A stretch of DNA of 64,000 nt from Symbiodinium natans (GCA_905221605.1 CAJNDS010000258.1:400001-464000), one strand, 5' to 3'. Positions 13,163 to 23,746 are shown, counted from the stretch's first letter. Translations and numbers: made by a program. Notes: generated by a model from the letters alone, not told the origin.

Positions 13163-14275
13163 TTGAACTGTTCAGGTGAAGGCCAGGAAAAACAAGCTCC
13201 TTCACGTATCCTTGAGTGCCCCGAAGCCCAAGCCTCTAATTCAACATTAGAACCTTTAACCCCAGCACTTGAACCTGAACCTCACTTCATCCGAATCCCG
13301 GCCAGGGGGCGCCAAAGCAAGATCGTCGCAATGAGCCTGAAAAGGACCTGTGCAATCGGCCCCAGTTTGCAGGACTTGCAGCCCAGCACGGCCTCGGCCT
13401 ACATGCCTAGATGGCTTAGGGCTTGAAACCATCTCGCAGTTGCAAGATTGCCAGACCTTGCCAACCCTATCGAAAGCGAAGGCAGGTGCTAAGACCCGTA
13501 TACTCCGCGGCCCCAGGTGCAAAGAGTCCGATCAGGGCTCCCAGATACGTCGACCAGTCGTCCCACTGCACGCCTGCAATGCGGGTGCCTTGAAGGCCTT
13601 TGTAGTGACACTAGATTCTCTCTACTTCTAGGGATTCGGTTCGAGGTTGAGTTTTTTTGGGCTTGGGTGCTCAAGGATATTTCCAGGGTCATCATGATTT
13701 GATTATTCAAGCAGGGCAGCTGGGGGTGGGATCTGCTTGGCATCGGACTTCGTGAGGTTGAAAGGCATGTCTCAAGCAGAGCAACTGAAACCCCTTCCAT
13801 GTCTTCCAGGCTTCCATGTGCTCTGAAGCAGTCGAAACGGCGCAGCACAAGAAGCTGAGACAAGGCAAATCAATCATATTCTACTTGCCTGAGACCAAGG
13901 CCCCCAAAATTCGGAATAGAGCCCCGTGGCCCTGTCGGTTCAAAGGCTTGAGCCGAAGAGCTCTGAGTTTGCACCAGCTGCTGGCGGAGGTAGTCTCCAG
14001 GTTGCCTTAATGCAAGGGCACCCCCCAAATTCCCCAAAGGGCAACCTTACGCAGAACTGGACCGTTAAAACCATATGCATCCGTCCCACAACCGATGGGG
14101 CAAAGTCCGACATGTGTTGCCCAAACAGGGGCATGGCATGCTACGAGTTGAAAAATTGGGGGAACGCAGCACTTGCACATAACCCCGCCCCCGGAAGCCA
14201 ATAAAAGAACCCCCTGTTGGCACCCAGAAAGCAACTTAAGCCTCGCCATGCCAACCCAGGCTCTGCTGCATGCAC

Positions 14276-14307
14276 TGGGCCTGTGGGAACTCCTGCTCGC
14301 AGTCGTC
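14276..14307 (-). CDS. ABCG exon (32 nt): extracellular loop
   Basis: Encodes DDCEQEFPQA with a Cys, as in the last extracellular loop of ABCG proteins. Acceptor AAG|GAC, donor GT. Phase 0 agrees with the previous exon. It is short and weakly conserved, so the call is tentative. Confidence 0.5.
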
Positions 14308-17300
14308 CTTGGCGCTCAAGGCATGTGGGGCGAGATAGCCTTGAAACGTTTACAAACGCGCCCAAGTACTGGCGTGCGCGAGCCTGAGGGTTTAGCGGGT
14401 GAAGGACGGCTGTGCAGGAGAACGCACACCAAGATCGCCAGGTTCATCCACCTCTTCTCGGGACCTATCTTGCCACGTCGCGTATGCAAGAAGTACGTGA
14501 GCAACATCCGAAGCCCTGATGTCTCATCCTTGAACGCCAGGTCTCAATGCTATCCTTGACATACTGAAACTCGATGATCGTCATCAAGTTGATGGCGTAC
14601 TTCAGTGGGCAGAGGTAGCGCGCCCAGCGCAAGCCTGGGTGACCCGGGAACCCGAAAAGCCCACCCCACCTCCCCCACCACCCCCACCACCCTAGGCATC
14701 CTAAACTAAACACCCTAAACCCTAAACGTTAAACCCTAAACCCTATAAGCCCATGGGAGCCGAGGTTTTAGGGGGCGGGTGGAACAAGATCCCGCTTCTT
14801 GTGGCTTCGCTCCGCACCCTGCGAGTCACTACTGTGGCCGAAAACCCTAAGAGGGGTGGTGGCGAACTCTTGGCACCCTGAACCCTAAACCCTAAACCCT
14901 AAACCCTAAACCAGTGGCTCAGCGGAATCTTCGCGACCGGCACGAAGAGACCCGAGAAGAGCATCTGGGGGATCAGCGTCAAGGGTGCCAGCTGGATGGC
15001 TTTCCTCTGTGAGAAACTCTGAGCTGGTTTAGGGTTTAGGGTTTAGGGTTTAGGGTTTAGGGTTTAGGGTTTGGGGTTTAGGGTTTAGGGTTCAGGGTTC
15101 TGAGATGGCTTTCTGGGATTCTGGGATTCTGCGGGATTCGAGATGATTCTGGAGTATGTGATCCCACGCCGGGACATCAGCATACGGGCAAAGTTGTGGT
15201 GCCATCGCTTGCCCCGTCTTCACCCTCAAACCATGCCTCACGAGAGACACAACTGCAGACAAAAGCCGAAAACTGCTCTGAGTATGACTGAAAACACGAC
15301 CATCACACGCCGTCAGCAGCGCCAAGCAGGACTGGATGCCTAGTTAAGAATCCTGTCACGCACGGGGCAATGGTTCCGAAGCCTCCGAAGACTTCTCGAG
15401 CTTCCGGAGTGAACAAAAATCCCAATTGGAGGAGTATTACTAGCAGGCATCTGTTAGCAATTCTGCAAGTGTGCATGCAGCACCCGCAATTCACAGGCAG
15501 GGCCTAACACTCCTACTATGTATACGGCAGTCTATGCAGGTAAGGGAAGCCGAAATAGAAACCTCCTACTCGTCAATCGGGATGTTCCCGGTATAACAGC
15601 CCTTAATAAGCAGTGGGATTATAGTACCCCCTATTGTAGTCCCTCTTATGGACTGCAAGTACAAGGGGGAACATCCCAACTCATCAATCGCATCAGCAGT
15701 CTGAACAGCGATGGGTCCGAACCTGCTCCCGAACCTCGTGAGATAAGCCGGAATCGTTTCGACTTTTCCGATGGCCCCGAAGCGGGGTAGGGTATCATAA
15801 AAAAAATTATTTGGGATCAAAAAAATTATTTCTAGGCGGATCAAGAAAACACTTATTTGGGATCAAAAAACAATTTACTGAAGGGATCTTCTGAAGGCTT
15901 CGAAGGCTTCTTGCAAGCGGAACGGAGGCTGTAAACGCTCAGAAATGCAGCAGTTCTGGCCGTTCGCAAGCTCTAAATACCGAAAAAACACAGCATTTTT
16001 GCGCATTTCAGAGTTTCCAGAGAGGCTGCAGATATTGTTTGTAGCAGCAGTTCTGCGCTTTCAGAGGCTGGAAATACTGTACACTGCAGCATTTCTGAGT
16101 TTCCAGAGGCTGCAAATACGGAAAATAGCAGCATTTCTGCGATTTCAGAGGCTGGAAATACTGTAAATAGCAGCATTTCTGAGTTTGCAGAGGCTGCAAA
16201 TCAATGCTGGCATCTTGGCATTAGAAGTTTCAAAAATGCGTATACTCTGAAGCATGTATATTCTGGCATAGTATTGTGGAAATTCTTGTATAATATTGTA
16301 TGACATTGTATATTCTTGCATGTTATTGTACGTTGTTGTATATATTGTTGAGTATTATTGTATTGTCTTGTGTTTTCTTATGTTTTTGTGTGATATTGCA
16401 TATTATTGCATATTATTGAATGTTATTGTATATTTTTCAAATTATTGTATATTGTTCTCTTTTTTTGTAGGTTACTGTATATTATTGTATATTCTTGAAT
16501 TTTCTTTGTATATTATTGCAGATTACTCTGTATTATAGTATATTATTGTATATTCTTGTATATTATTGTCTACTATTGTATATCTACTATTGTATATTAT
16601 TGTAATCTTTTGTACACTATTTTATATTGTTGTATGTCTTGCTGTACATCTTTTGTATATATTTTGAAAAATATTGTATATATGGGTGTATATTCTTGTT
16701 TGTTTTTGTGTTTTTTGTATATTTTGTATATTATTGTATATCGTTGTCTATTTTTGAATTGAATATTATTGTCAATTACTGAAAATTATTGTAAGTTATT
16801 CGTTTTTTACGTGTATATTGCTGCATATTCTTGTACATACTTGCATATTGTTGCATTTTTCTGTATTATTGTATATTATTGCATCGTTTTGTAATATATT
16901 CTTGTATATCATTGTATCTTAGTGCGTCTTCATGTTTTTTTTGCAAAAAAGTGCTCGCATCAGAAGGATTCATGTGCTTTGAAGCAAGCTTGCCCGGACT
17001 AAGAAAACAGCCGGGGGGGCGGGTTGGGGGGGGGGGGCGCAGCCCCCCCCCCATTTGCAAACACAACGCTCGCATCATTGGTTTGGAAAGGATACTCATA
17101 TGCTTTGAAGCAAGCTTGCCCGGCTTTAAGAAACAGCGGGGGGTTTGAAGGGGACCCCCCCCCATTTGCAAACACAATGCTCGCATCATGGGTTTGGAAG
17201 GGATTCATACGAGTGGAAGAAGCTTGCCCGGCGCCAAACAAACAAGAAATATGTATTGTGTATTATCAATTCTATATCAAATAGCAGTAAATATATACAT

Positions 17301-20300
17301 ATATGCTTTGCTATTTCGATTTTATTATATGTTTATGATACAAAGGTATACTCTACGATATTGTGTTCTATTCTACTCTATGCCACTCTAAATATTTTTT
17401 ATACTTTGTTTTAATATGTACATATATATATATAAACATATGATGTTATGTTATGTTTTCCTACATATCCTTTCCTGTCCTTTCCTTTCCTTTCCTTCCT
17501 TGCTTCCTTGCTTCCTTGCGTCCTTGCTTCCTTGCTTCCTTGCTTCCTTGCTTCCTTGCTTCCTTGCTTCCTTGCTTCCTTGCTTCCTTGCTTCCTTGCT
17601 TCCTTCCTTCCTTCCTTCCTTCCTTCCTTCCTGCCTTCCTTCCTTCCTTCCGTCCTTCCGCCCTTCCTTCCCTCCCTCCCTCCTTTTCTCCCTCCCTCCC
17701 TCCCCTTCCCTCTCTCCGTCGGAAGAACAGAATAAAATATTTCTTGATCCCAAATAAATTGTTTTTTGATCCTAAACAAATTTTTCTTGATCCTAAATAA
17801 TTTTTTTTGATCCGCATCCCCCGAAACTTCCTCTGAGTCCACAAGCCTAGAATTCCCTAGACGTTGAACCGCGAAACTCTGACCCTAAACCCTAAACCCT
17901 AAACCCTAAACCCTAAACCCTAAACCCTAAACCAGTCACTTTTCAGACCTGGCGACTGAGCCGAAGACACTCCGCAGCCCACGAGAAGCGCCAGTGAGGA
18001 GGAGGCGATGCCCAGCATCCTCTCGGCCGACATCTGGATTTTGTTTCATAGGGCTGGTAAGCTACTGTTTGCTTAAGAACCCTACTGTTTGCTTAAGAAC
18101 CCCAAAAGGATAAAAGTCTAAATCCCCATATGAACCTTAACAAGGAAGAATTAGTTTCATTTTTCTGGGTTCTTAAGCAAGTATAGTAGTTGTTAAGGCA
18201 TGAAGGCCTGAAGGACTGTTGCTGGTCTGTGGTTTTATGCTGAATGTGGGTCTCGCACTTCACAGACAAGATTACCGACATCGAGACTGTTTTGAGAAGC
18301 GAGTCTTGCTTCCCCTCATACTTATAATCACACGTAACGGCACACGTAAATACGGTCACTGTTGAAACCGAGATTGCCTCACCTACTTCGAACTCTCTGG
18401 TTTCTTCGGCTTTGCGAGACAGCACAGTTCAGGGATGCAGAATGCTCCATATCGCAGAATGCTCCATAGCCACAACACTTGGCCGAGTGACCACGACACA
18501 AGCACCAGCAGCAGGACGCTGCCATGGAGACCCATCCACCAGTATGTCACGATGAAGGTGACCTTGCTGAGAAAATACACTTGAGCTTTGGGACAACAGT
18601 CATAGGTGTGGCCAAGGCGCCTTGCAGAACCGAGAGCTCAATCCGCGTTTCCACATTGTCATACTGGGGTCTAGGGTTTAGGGTGGATTAGAGGTTCTCA
18701 TAACCTCTTTTCATCCCAGGAGTAGCTCAAAGTTTTGCTGTTTGGAGTGCCTCCCAGAACAAACCCTTAGGGTTTATAGGGTGTAGGGTCAGAAATCCCA
18801 GCTGCGATCTGCGAGAGCATAACCACAGGCATCTCGACGAGAGTCTTGCTGATGAAGTAAGGCACGACACCATACCTGAGCTACTGAGCCTGTTCTGGCC
18901 TGTTGTGGAAAGGGTGAAATCGCATTGAATTCCAATCTCTGAAGTGGATTTGAGGTGCAAGCCGCAGGCAGGTTGGGAAGCGGGGGCCCAGGAGGGGGGT
19001 CCAAGGGGGCCCGGGGGGACTACAGTAGGATTTTCAACTGTTGAGTGGGGGCCTCCCATTGTCCCTTTGGATACGACAAACGAGTCCCGCGTAGCATGTT
19101 GAACCACGCATCCGCAAGGCATCAACGTGCTGCTGTGCGATGCTGCAAGGTTTAGGGAGTTGAGAACAAGGTTTCCAAGGTAGTTTCATGGGCCCTTAAC
19201 ATTGGCCCATGAAACTGCCCTTAGAAGGTTGGAACATTGGCCCATGATACTGCCCCTAGAAGGTTGGGAAGCCACGTCAGGGTTGTCCTAAGTTGCCATG
19301 CAGCCTACGTCTGGCACATTGCTTGAATCTCATCGTTCGGTCTGAAGTAATCCTTATCGTCTGGCTGCACCAGGTGACGTGGCAGCTCCTACACTCCAAC
19401 ATGTGCAGGGGCGGGGCGGTACTTTTCATGACCAAACAGGTTCCTCGCACGTTTCCGACCGGGCTTGTGGGTCCATCATGACCAGCTCATCAGGGTGAGG
19501 GCGTATAGGCTGCTATGAATTTGCGGAACCTTGTACAGGGAAGCGATACTCAGCGAAGACAAAAAGCCAAGAGCTCTGCCATCTCCCAGCAAAGGGGCTG
19601 ATGTGCGGCATACTCCTTAGTGCAGTCTTCAGGCGTCCGTACACCGTCTTTGCGACAAGGTGTCCCTCCGAGTCTTTGCGGAGATTTAACGTTTTCTTTG
19701 GGAGGGACAGGGCTGACCACGTCAGAATCCGCAATCAGCTCATAACAAAGGGAGATTGCGCTGCCATACGACTTCGTCACAATAACATGAGGCGCACGGT
19801 TTGATACCAGTATTGAACAGCGTACAGACATATCACAGTACGCAACATGACCCTGCAATGTTGGCTGTGTGTGTTTCTCTGATAGTTTCGTCTGTATCAG
19901 CGAGTATACAATGTGATTTTGAATCTAGGGCTGAGCGTCTTTTTCATTCATGCGATTCTTGCAGCAAACGACCTTTAACTTTTGCGTCGCTTCGTGTGTG
20001 GTCCAAGCCCCTCTTCAGGAGCTCGTGAAATGGTGTCGGCCGTAGGGCTGATACACCCGTAATGCTGCGCGTATGCTTCTTCTTTCATGCATGGTGGAGC
20101 AGGACTTGCTGAGATCTGAGCGCTGCCTTTACACCAGCACAGCCCAGGATACCACACTGTATCGCAGCGTCGTCTCAGCAAAGATCTTGCTGATCACAAA
20201 TTTCATCTTGACCAAAACAGCTTCGACTGCGCTTCGTCGGACTTGCTTCTTGTGCTAGCCCTCTGGTGGTTGCAGTGGCGGCAGCCGCAGTGGAGGGGTG

Positions 20301-21827
20301 TGGCATCATGCCAGGAGCACTCGCATCAAATTGCCTTAGACCTTAGTACAAAATAAATAGGCAGGTTGAGAATAAAATGCACAATGTAAATGATGTGTAT
20401 ACGTATGTAGAGGTTCAGTTCAATTACCAAGATGTTTTCTGAACCGATGTGTAGTAAGACCAACTCATAGCTGAAAAAAACTGAGTGCTGTGAAAACATT
20501 AACTTTGCCTGCCACCTTCATGATAACAAAACCACCTTGTTCAAGCATTCTTGCTTCGCGGTATACGGCGCTCATCAGATTTCACGTTTCACCTTACACC
20601 ATGCAGCAAAAAAACAGCGACATATAGCCTACCACGAAGCAACCATCAAGCATCCAACAGAAAAGTACCAAGGCTCTCTCAGGAAGACGGGCCGCTCCTG
20701 CGGAAACTGCAGCACAACCGGCTGGGCGGCTCCCATCATGGCCCTCAGCGCAGAGAACTTTAAGGCCAACTGGTCGGTTTCCCCCTTCTCGGGCTTCTCC
20801 CCCTCTCCGCCCCTCCCTCCCCCCCCCATTCTCATGTCAAGCTGCTGTTTTGAGAACGAGAGGGGGGGGGGGTGGGGTGGGGATCCTGTATTTGGTTGTG
20901 GGCCTTTGAAAGCCGGTGACACTCCCAAACCTGTGAAAACACCCCAAGTTTCAAAGGCAGGCCGCATGATTCCCAAAGAGACGATCGTGCCAAAGTGTGC
21001 CTGGAAGTCCTCAGCATGACGGCTTGGAGCGCGCGCTCTCTTTAAGTCTCCTCTGTTCCCCTGGAGCTTCTTGCTTTTAAAGTCTTAAAGAGCCAAAGAG
21101 GATGTGCAGGGACCCGTAACGTCCCAGATATTTGAGCAAACCTGCCGGGTTTTCTCGAACGGCTTCTTGATCGCACTCTTCGCCAATCACTCCACTGCAG
21201 CCAGGCGGCGCCGGTGCAGCCGGCTGCGCTGAAGTTGCTGGGCACGCAGTTCTTTTCCGTGGAGTGGGTGTTGTCCTCAGCTCTTTGCTCAGAACAAGGA
21301 TAAGGATGGAATCAGCTCTTTGCCACAAGCCGTTTCCATGACACCCCAGCCCACTACAGAACGAGAGTGGAACGCCAAGCGCCGACCCTAAACCCGAAGG
21401 GCTGAGGACACCGAGCACAATCCGATGCCCAGGAGCGCCCTGCGCGGCACTGCCGGAAAACAACCAGCCATACCTGAGAGCAACTCACCCGAGTCGAATG
21501 CTGGGGCTCATGATATGGCAGCTGGACCAGATCCGTTCGCGATGTCGGAAGGGGGTTTAAGGGCCCATGAAGCAAACGCTACCACACTTGATACATCTTG
21601 ATACTTCAAAGCTTGGAGGTGCCACTATCATGCCCACCACTGCCCGGGTGCAAGGAGGCCAAGAACAGCGACATCCCCAGGCGGGCGAAGAGGATGCCCT
21701 TGTTCCTCCCAGTGCAGGGAGCGGACAAAATGATGCTACAGGGTGGGCGTGACACGCGCTGCATCATGTTGCATCCCACGTGACTTACAAAGAACTGGAG
21801 ACGAAGGACCTGGCAGCTGAACTCGCG
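14276..21827 (-). CDS. ABCG-type ABC transporter, transmembrane half (9 exons)
   Basis: Nine minus-strand exons give the ABCG transmembrane domain in order: a pre-TM1 segment, TM1 (RNKGILFARLGM), the conserved QFPQERPVFLR loop, YFISKTLVEMP, TM helices, APLTLIPQMLFSGLFVP, and the CPLKYAINLMTIIEF segment near the C terminus. Exons: 21789-21827, 21652-21705, 20675-20743, 18806-18875, 18471-18562, 17957-18019, 14919-15004, 14561-14634, 14276-14307. From 18806 downwards every donor/acceptor pair keeps phase. The TM1-TM2 loop (between 21652 and 20743), about six residues after FLRE, and the last helix and stop below 14276 were not located. No NBD exon lies in this block; the only NBD exons are at 57-62 kb on the same strand. 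Confidence 0.85.
14561..14634 (-). CDS. ABCG exon: CPLKYAINL segment
   Basis: Encodes LRWARYLCPLKYAINLMTII then EFQY, matching 'WxxxxSPxKYxxxxLxxxEF' near the ABCG C terminus. Acceptor CAG|GC, donor GT (TAT|GTCAAG). Confidence 0.88.
14701..14750 (-). repeat. Telomeric-like tract in an ABCG intron (3' side)
   Basis: CCCTAAA words with one ACGTT interruption, about 65 bp upstream of the acceptor of the exon at 14561-14634. Confidence 0.85.
14876..14912 (-). repeat. Telomeric tract beginning at an ABCG donor
   Basis: Five CCCTAAA heptamers. On the gene strand TTTAGGG starts seven bases after the exon end at 14919. Confidence 0.95.
14919..15004 (-). CDS. ABCG exon: PQMLFSGLF helix
   Basis: Encodes KAIQLAPLTLIPQMLFSGLF then VPVAKIPL. 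'PxxxxPQMLFSGxF' is a family hallmark. Acceptor GAG|G, donor GC. The split Ser is completed by the following exon. Confidence 0.9.
15028..15100 (+). repeat. Telomeric tract next to an ABCG acceptor
   Basis: TTTAGGG repeats ending about 24 nt upstream (gene sense) of the acceptor of the exon at 14919-15004. Gene-sense sequence here is (CCCTAAA)n followed by CCAG. Confidence 0.95.
15570..15680. other. Potential 110-nt stem-loop
   Basis: GGGATGTTCCC near 15580 and GGGAACATCCC near 15670 are perfect complements enclosing about 80 nt with an inner AGTCC/GGACT pair. Function unknown. Confidence 0.4.
15993..16200 (+). repeat. 42-bp tandem repeat, two alternating types
   Basis: Units begin GCAGCATTTCTG and end in either GGAAATACTGTAAATA or GCAAATACGGAAAATA. 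The two types alternate, giving an 84-bp higher-order period. The weak Phe/Leu-rich open frames across it follow from the period being a multiple of 3. Confidence 0.8.
16240..16920 (+). repeat. AT-rich simple-sequence region
   Basis: Degenerate repeats of TTGTATATTAT-like words; Tyr/Ile/Leu-rich open frames here are low-complexity artefacts. Confidence 0.85.
16940..17240 (+). repeat. Three ~110-bp tandem repeats with G/C homopolymers
   Basis: Each unit carries GCTCGCATCA, a GGTTTGGAAGGAT-like word, AAGCTTGCCCGG and AACAGC before runs of G then C. The three copies are diverged from one another. Confidence 0.75.
17470..17725 (+). repeat. Polypyrimidine tract, (CTTGCTTC)n and (CTTC)n
   Basis: About 250 nt with pyrimidines almost exclusively on the plus strand, first as an octamer with G then as CTTC and CTCC repeats. 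The Leu/Pro/Ser and Lys/Glu/Gly open frames are artefacts. Confidence 0.95.
17883..17933 (-). repeat. Telomeric tract next to an ABCG donor
   Basis: Seven CCCTAAA heptamers then CCAG. On the gene strand CTGGTTTAGGG starts about 20 nt after the exon end at 17957, exactly complementary to the tract at the other end of the same intron (15028-15100). Confidence 0.95.
17957..18019 (-). CDS. ABCG exon: ASSxALLVGC helix
   Basis: Encodes MLGIASSSLALLVGCGVSSA, the small-residue helix that precedes the AP-x-L-x-PQMLF segment. Acceptor GAG|G, donor GT (GCTCA|GTCGCC). The split Gln is completed by the next exon across a 2.95-kb intron. Confidence 0.82.
18063..18191. mobile_element. Possible small inverted-repeat element (CTACTNTTTGCTTAAG ends)
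   Basis: CTACTGTTTGCTTAAGAACC occurs twice in tandem near the left end, and its complement (GGTTCTTAAGCAAGTATAGTAG) closes the right end about 100 bp away. Similar words occur at 6730-6748 and, inverted, near 60940, next to C or G homopolymers. Too short to encode anything. Confidence 0.4.
18471..18562 (-). CDS. ABCG exon: membrane helix
   Basis: Encodes VTFIVTYWWMGLHGSVLLLV and continues LVSWSLGQVL, matching 'YxMxGLxxxxxxFxxFxL' of the family. Acceptor AAG|GTC, donor GC, leaving two bases that complete Trp. Confidence 0.82.
18806..18875 (-). CDS. ABCG exon: YFISKTLVEMP helix
   Basis: Encodes YGVVPYFISKTLVEMPVVML then SQI, the family's 'YxxxxYFxSKxxxExP' motif. Acceptor CAG|G, donor GC, ending at phase 0. 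Confidence 0.88.
19183..19269. repeat. Perfect hairpin fused to a 35-bp tandem duplication
   Basis: GTTTCATGGGCC (19183-19194) and GGCCCATGAAAC (19204-19215) are perfect 12-bp inverted arms around a 9-nt loop. The right arm belongs to a 35-bp unit (19200-19234) repeated at 19235-19269. It lies in the large ABCG intron between 18875 and 20675. Confidence 0.8.
20675..20743 (-). CDS. ABCG exon: FPQERPVFLRE loop
   Basis: Encodes AMMGAAQPVVLQFPQERPVF then LR. FPQERPVFLRE is the most diagnostic loop of the ABCG membrane domain. Acceptor GAG|GG, donor GC. It overlaps a longer plus-strand open frame that is only its shadow. Confidence 0.9.
21652..21705 (-). CDS. ABCG exon: TM1
   Basis: Encodes NKGILFARLGMSLFLAS, matching the 'RxxxxxxARLGQxxFxxLL' first membrane helix. 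Acceptor GGAG|G, donor GC, leaving two bases. Confidence 0.75.
21789..21827 (-). CDS. ABCG exon: segment before TM1
   Basis: Encodes REFSCQVLRLQFF, resembling the 'xxWxTQxxVLxxR' segment that starts the ABCG membrane domain. The donor is a textbook GTAAGT. The acceptor (TAG|C) is the only one not followed by G. Its phase does not join directly to the next exon, so a small exon may be missing. Confidence 0.45.
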
Positions 21828-22418
21828 CTACATCGGAGATATTGTCAAGTCAAGGTTCGTGCGTGAATTGTTCAGCGCTGCCCCCCACATCTAAAACTTA
21901 CCCGACTCCAAACTCCCCCAGAGGAAGAGAACGGACTCGAGTACCGCAGTCTAGAAGTACAGCAAATACTGACTTGGAGTCGTTGTGCTTGATACTTCAG
22001 GGCATCGTAGGCAGTTCTTTCAGTTGAAAGGAGCACCCTGATGGCCTGATTGTCCCGCGTGCTTCACGGACCAGCAGCCTGGGGCAGCTTTCAGGGGCCT
22101 CACTTCTTCTTGAGACTGAATGCGTAAGGTCAATATAGGTCAAGCCTATGGGTCAAGGCTATAATCCATCTGTCGTTTGTAAATGCGCCACTTGTGGGAC
22201 AATAAAAAGCCCCGCAGCCCGTAGCCGCACAGGCACATGGCACGGCAGTACATTGACTGAGGCCGAAGCAACAGGAGCCAACCCTCGAAAGAGAGTGGGC
22301 CCCCAGAAGCATGCCTGTTCGGGTACGTGCAGTCAGCGCTGGTCGAAAGCACGCGGCATGCGGCAATCGACGCCGCCATCCTCGGCGGCAACCTCTCACC
22401 AGCCTGTTCCAGCCATAC

Positions 22419-22652
22419 TGTTGATGGACGAAATCCTGCATCATTTTTATCATGCAGCTCATCCCTTCCAAACCCTGAATCTTAACATTGCCGTCCTTGC
22501 AATGCTTCGAAAGTGCATGTGTGTGAATGACCGAAATCCTGCATCACCCATATGCGCACGCAACATTGAAATTCGACGGGTGCGGGGAGCTCGATTACCA
22601 ACCGTCGCGCACGTGTAACGCAGGGGGTCATGCAAGATTTTGTCCATCCACA
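22419..22652 (+). mobile_element. B unit: 234-bp element with terminal inverted repeats
   Basis: The left end TGTTGATGGACGAAATCCTG and the reverse complement of the right end, TGTGGATGGACAAAATCTTG, match at 17 of 20 positions, with similarity continuing a few bases inwards. The element begins TG and ends CA. Its small size, lack of a transposase and its occurrence in both orientations fit a MITE-like non-autonomous element. Full copies also at 23747-23980, 25089-25322, 26451-26684, 27792-28025, 30210-30443, 32667-32900, 44652-44880 and 54621-54854. No clear target duplication was identified. Confidence 0.6.
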
Positions 22653-23206
22653 GTCTCGGACTAGATAATTGACTGACTTGTTGGCAAGAGTTGTTGCTGG
22701 AATGGCTTTTGGGAAGATTGTCGGAGAATGGCCTTTGGGAAGAATGTCGGAGATGTACTTTTTGCAGCTTCAAGCTCCTCTTTCTCGGGTGTGGCCAAGC
22801 ACCAAAGAGCAGAAATGTCGCGTTTCTCAAGTTTCAAATTCGTTTCTGTAGTTTCAAATTAGTTTCAAAATAGTTTCAAAATCCAGTTGCAAAATCGCTG
22901 TTAAGGGGAAACTGGATTTTCCTACGTGCGATTCAAAAAATGAAGGAATCTCAGAGATTCCTGGTTTTCAAAAAGCGCGGACAGAAATTGCAGTTCCCCC
23001 TTAACAGCGATTTTGAAACTGGATTTTGAAACTAATTTGAAACTGACTGGAAACTAATTTGAAACTATGGAAACAATTTGAAACTTGAAAAATACCACAT
23101 TCCGGACTTTCTGCCCCATCCTGGCCCCTCACATACGGCCCTCAGTTGACTTTGGTCAGCCGTGACTAGAGACCAGAGTTTCCGAAAACTTGCAAGTCTC
23201 CAGACT

Positions 23207-23746
23207 GTCTCGGACAAGATAATTGACTGACTTGTTGGCAAGAGTTGTTGCTGGAATGGCTTTTGGGAAGATTGTCGGAGAATGGCCTTTGGGAAGAATG
23301 TCGGAGATGTACTTTTTGCAGCTTCAAGCTCCTCTTTCTCGGGTGTGGCCAAGCACCAAAGAGCAGAAATGTCGCGTTTTTCAAGTTTCAAATTCGTTTC
23401 TGTAGTTTCAAATTAGTTTCAAAATAGTTTCAAAATCCAGTTGCAAAATCGCTGTTAAGGGGAAACTGGATTTTCCTACGTGCGATTCAAAAAATGAAGG
23501 AATCTCAGAGATTCCTGGTTTTCAAAAAGCGCGGACAGAAATTGCAGTTCCCCCTTAACAGCGATTTTGAAACTAATTTGAAACTGACTGGAAACTAATT
23601 TGAAACTATGGAAACAATTTGAAACTTGAAAAATACCACATTCCGGACTTTCTGCCCCATCCTGGCCCCTCACATACGGCCCTCAGTTGACTTTGGTCAG
23701 CCGTGACTAGAGACCAGAGTTTCCGAAAACTTGCAAGTCTCCAGAC
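23207..23746 (+). repeat. A unit: satellite monomer with internal long hairpin
   Basis: Representative short (540-bp) copy. Two arms of about 85-95 nt (23382-23468 and 23545-23628) are inverted copies, both built from TTTCAAATTAG-like words and sharing the core AAAATCGCTGTTAAGGGG. The loop holds a perfect 9-bp-arm palindrome, AGGAATCTCAGAGATTCCT, at 23498-23516. Unit ends GTCTCGGAC and (reverse complement) GTCTGGAGAC are weakly similar. Confidence 0.8.

Larger units (their letters stand above)
11110..14200. other. No gene recognised
   Basis: Apart from telomeric tracts and a short TA microsatellite near 12270-12290, I see nothing I can name. The missing C-terminal exon(s) of the ABCG transporter should lie just below 14276. 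Confidence 0.5.
15798..17813. mobile_element. 2-kb AT-rich insertion with inverted ends inside an ABCG intron
   Basis: The left end (15798-15876) carries three TTTGGGATCAAAAAA-type words, and the right end (17734-17813) carries the complementary words (TTTTTTGATCC, CAAATAAATTG). The flanked segment is unlike the GC-rich surroundings: 42-bp tandem repeats, a TTGTATATTAT-rich stretch, three ~110-bp CTTGCCCGG repeats, and a polypyrimidine tract. No transposase is visible. A composite non-autonomous element or an accreted repeat island are both possible. Confidence 0.5.

Noticed and set aside
17411-17844. Lys/Glu/Gly/Arg-rich and Leu/Pro/Ser-rich open frames in all six frames
   Set aside because: Polypyrimidine simple repeat; no non-repetitive coding sequence attached.
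20155-20225. Minus-strand frame KFVISKIFAETTLR resembling the ABCG YFISKTLVEMP motif
   Set aside because: The better match with correct phase is at 18806-18875; this one lacks clean splice sites and would duplicate the motif.
20537-21019. 160-residue plus-strand frame
   Set aside because: It lies opposite the well-supported ABCG exon at 20675-20743 and contains G homopolymers; treated as a shadow.
22148-22618. 156-residue plus-strand frame with several Cys pairs
   Set aside because: It runs into the first B unit and the upstream part matches no family I know; could be chance.
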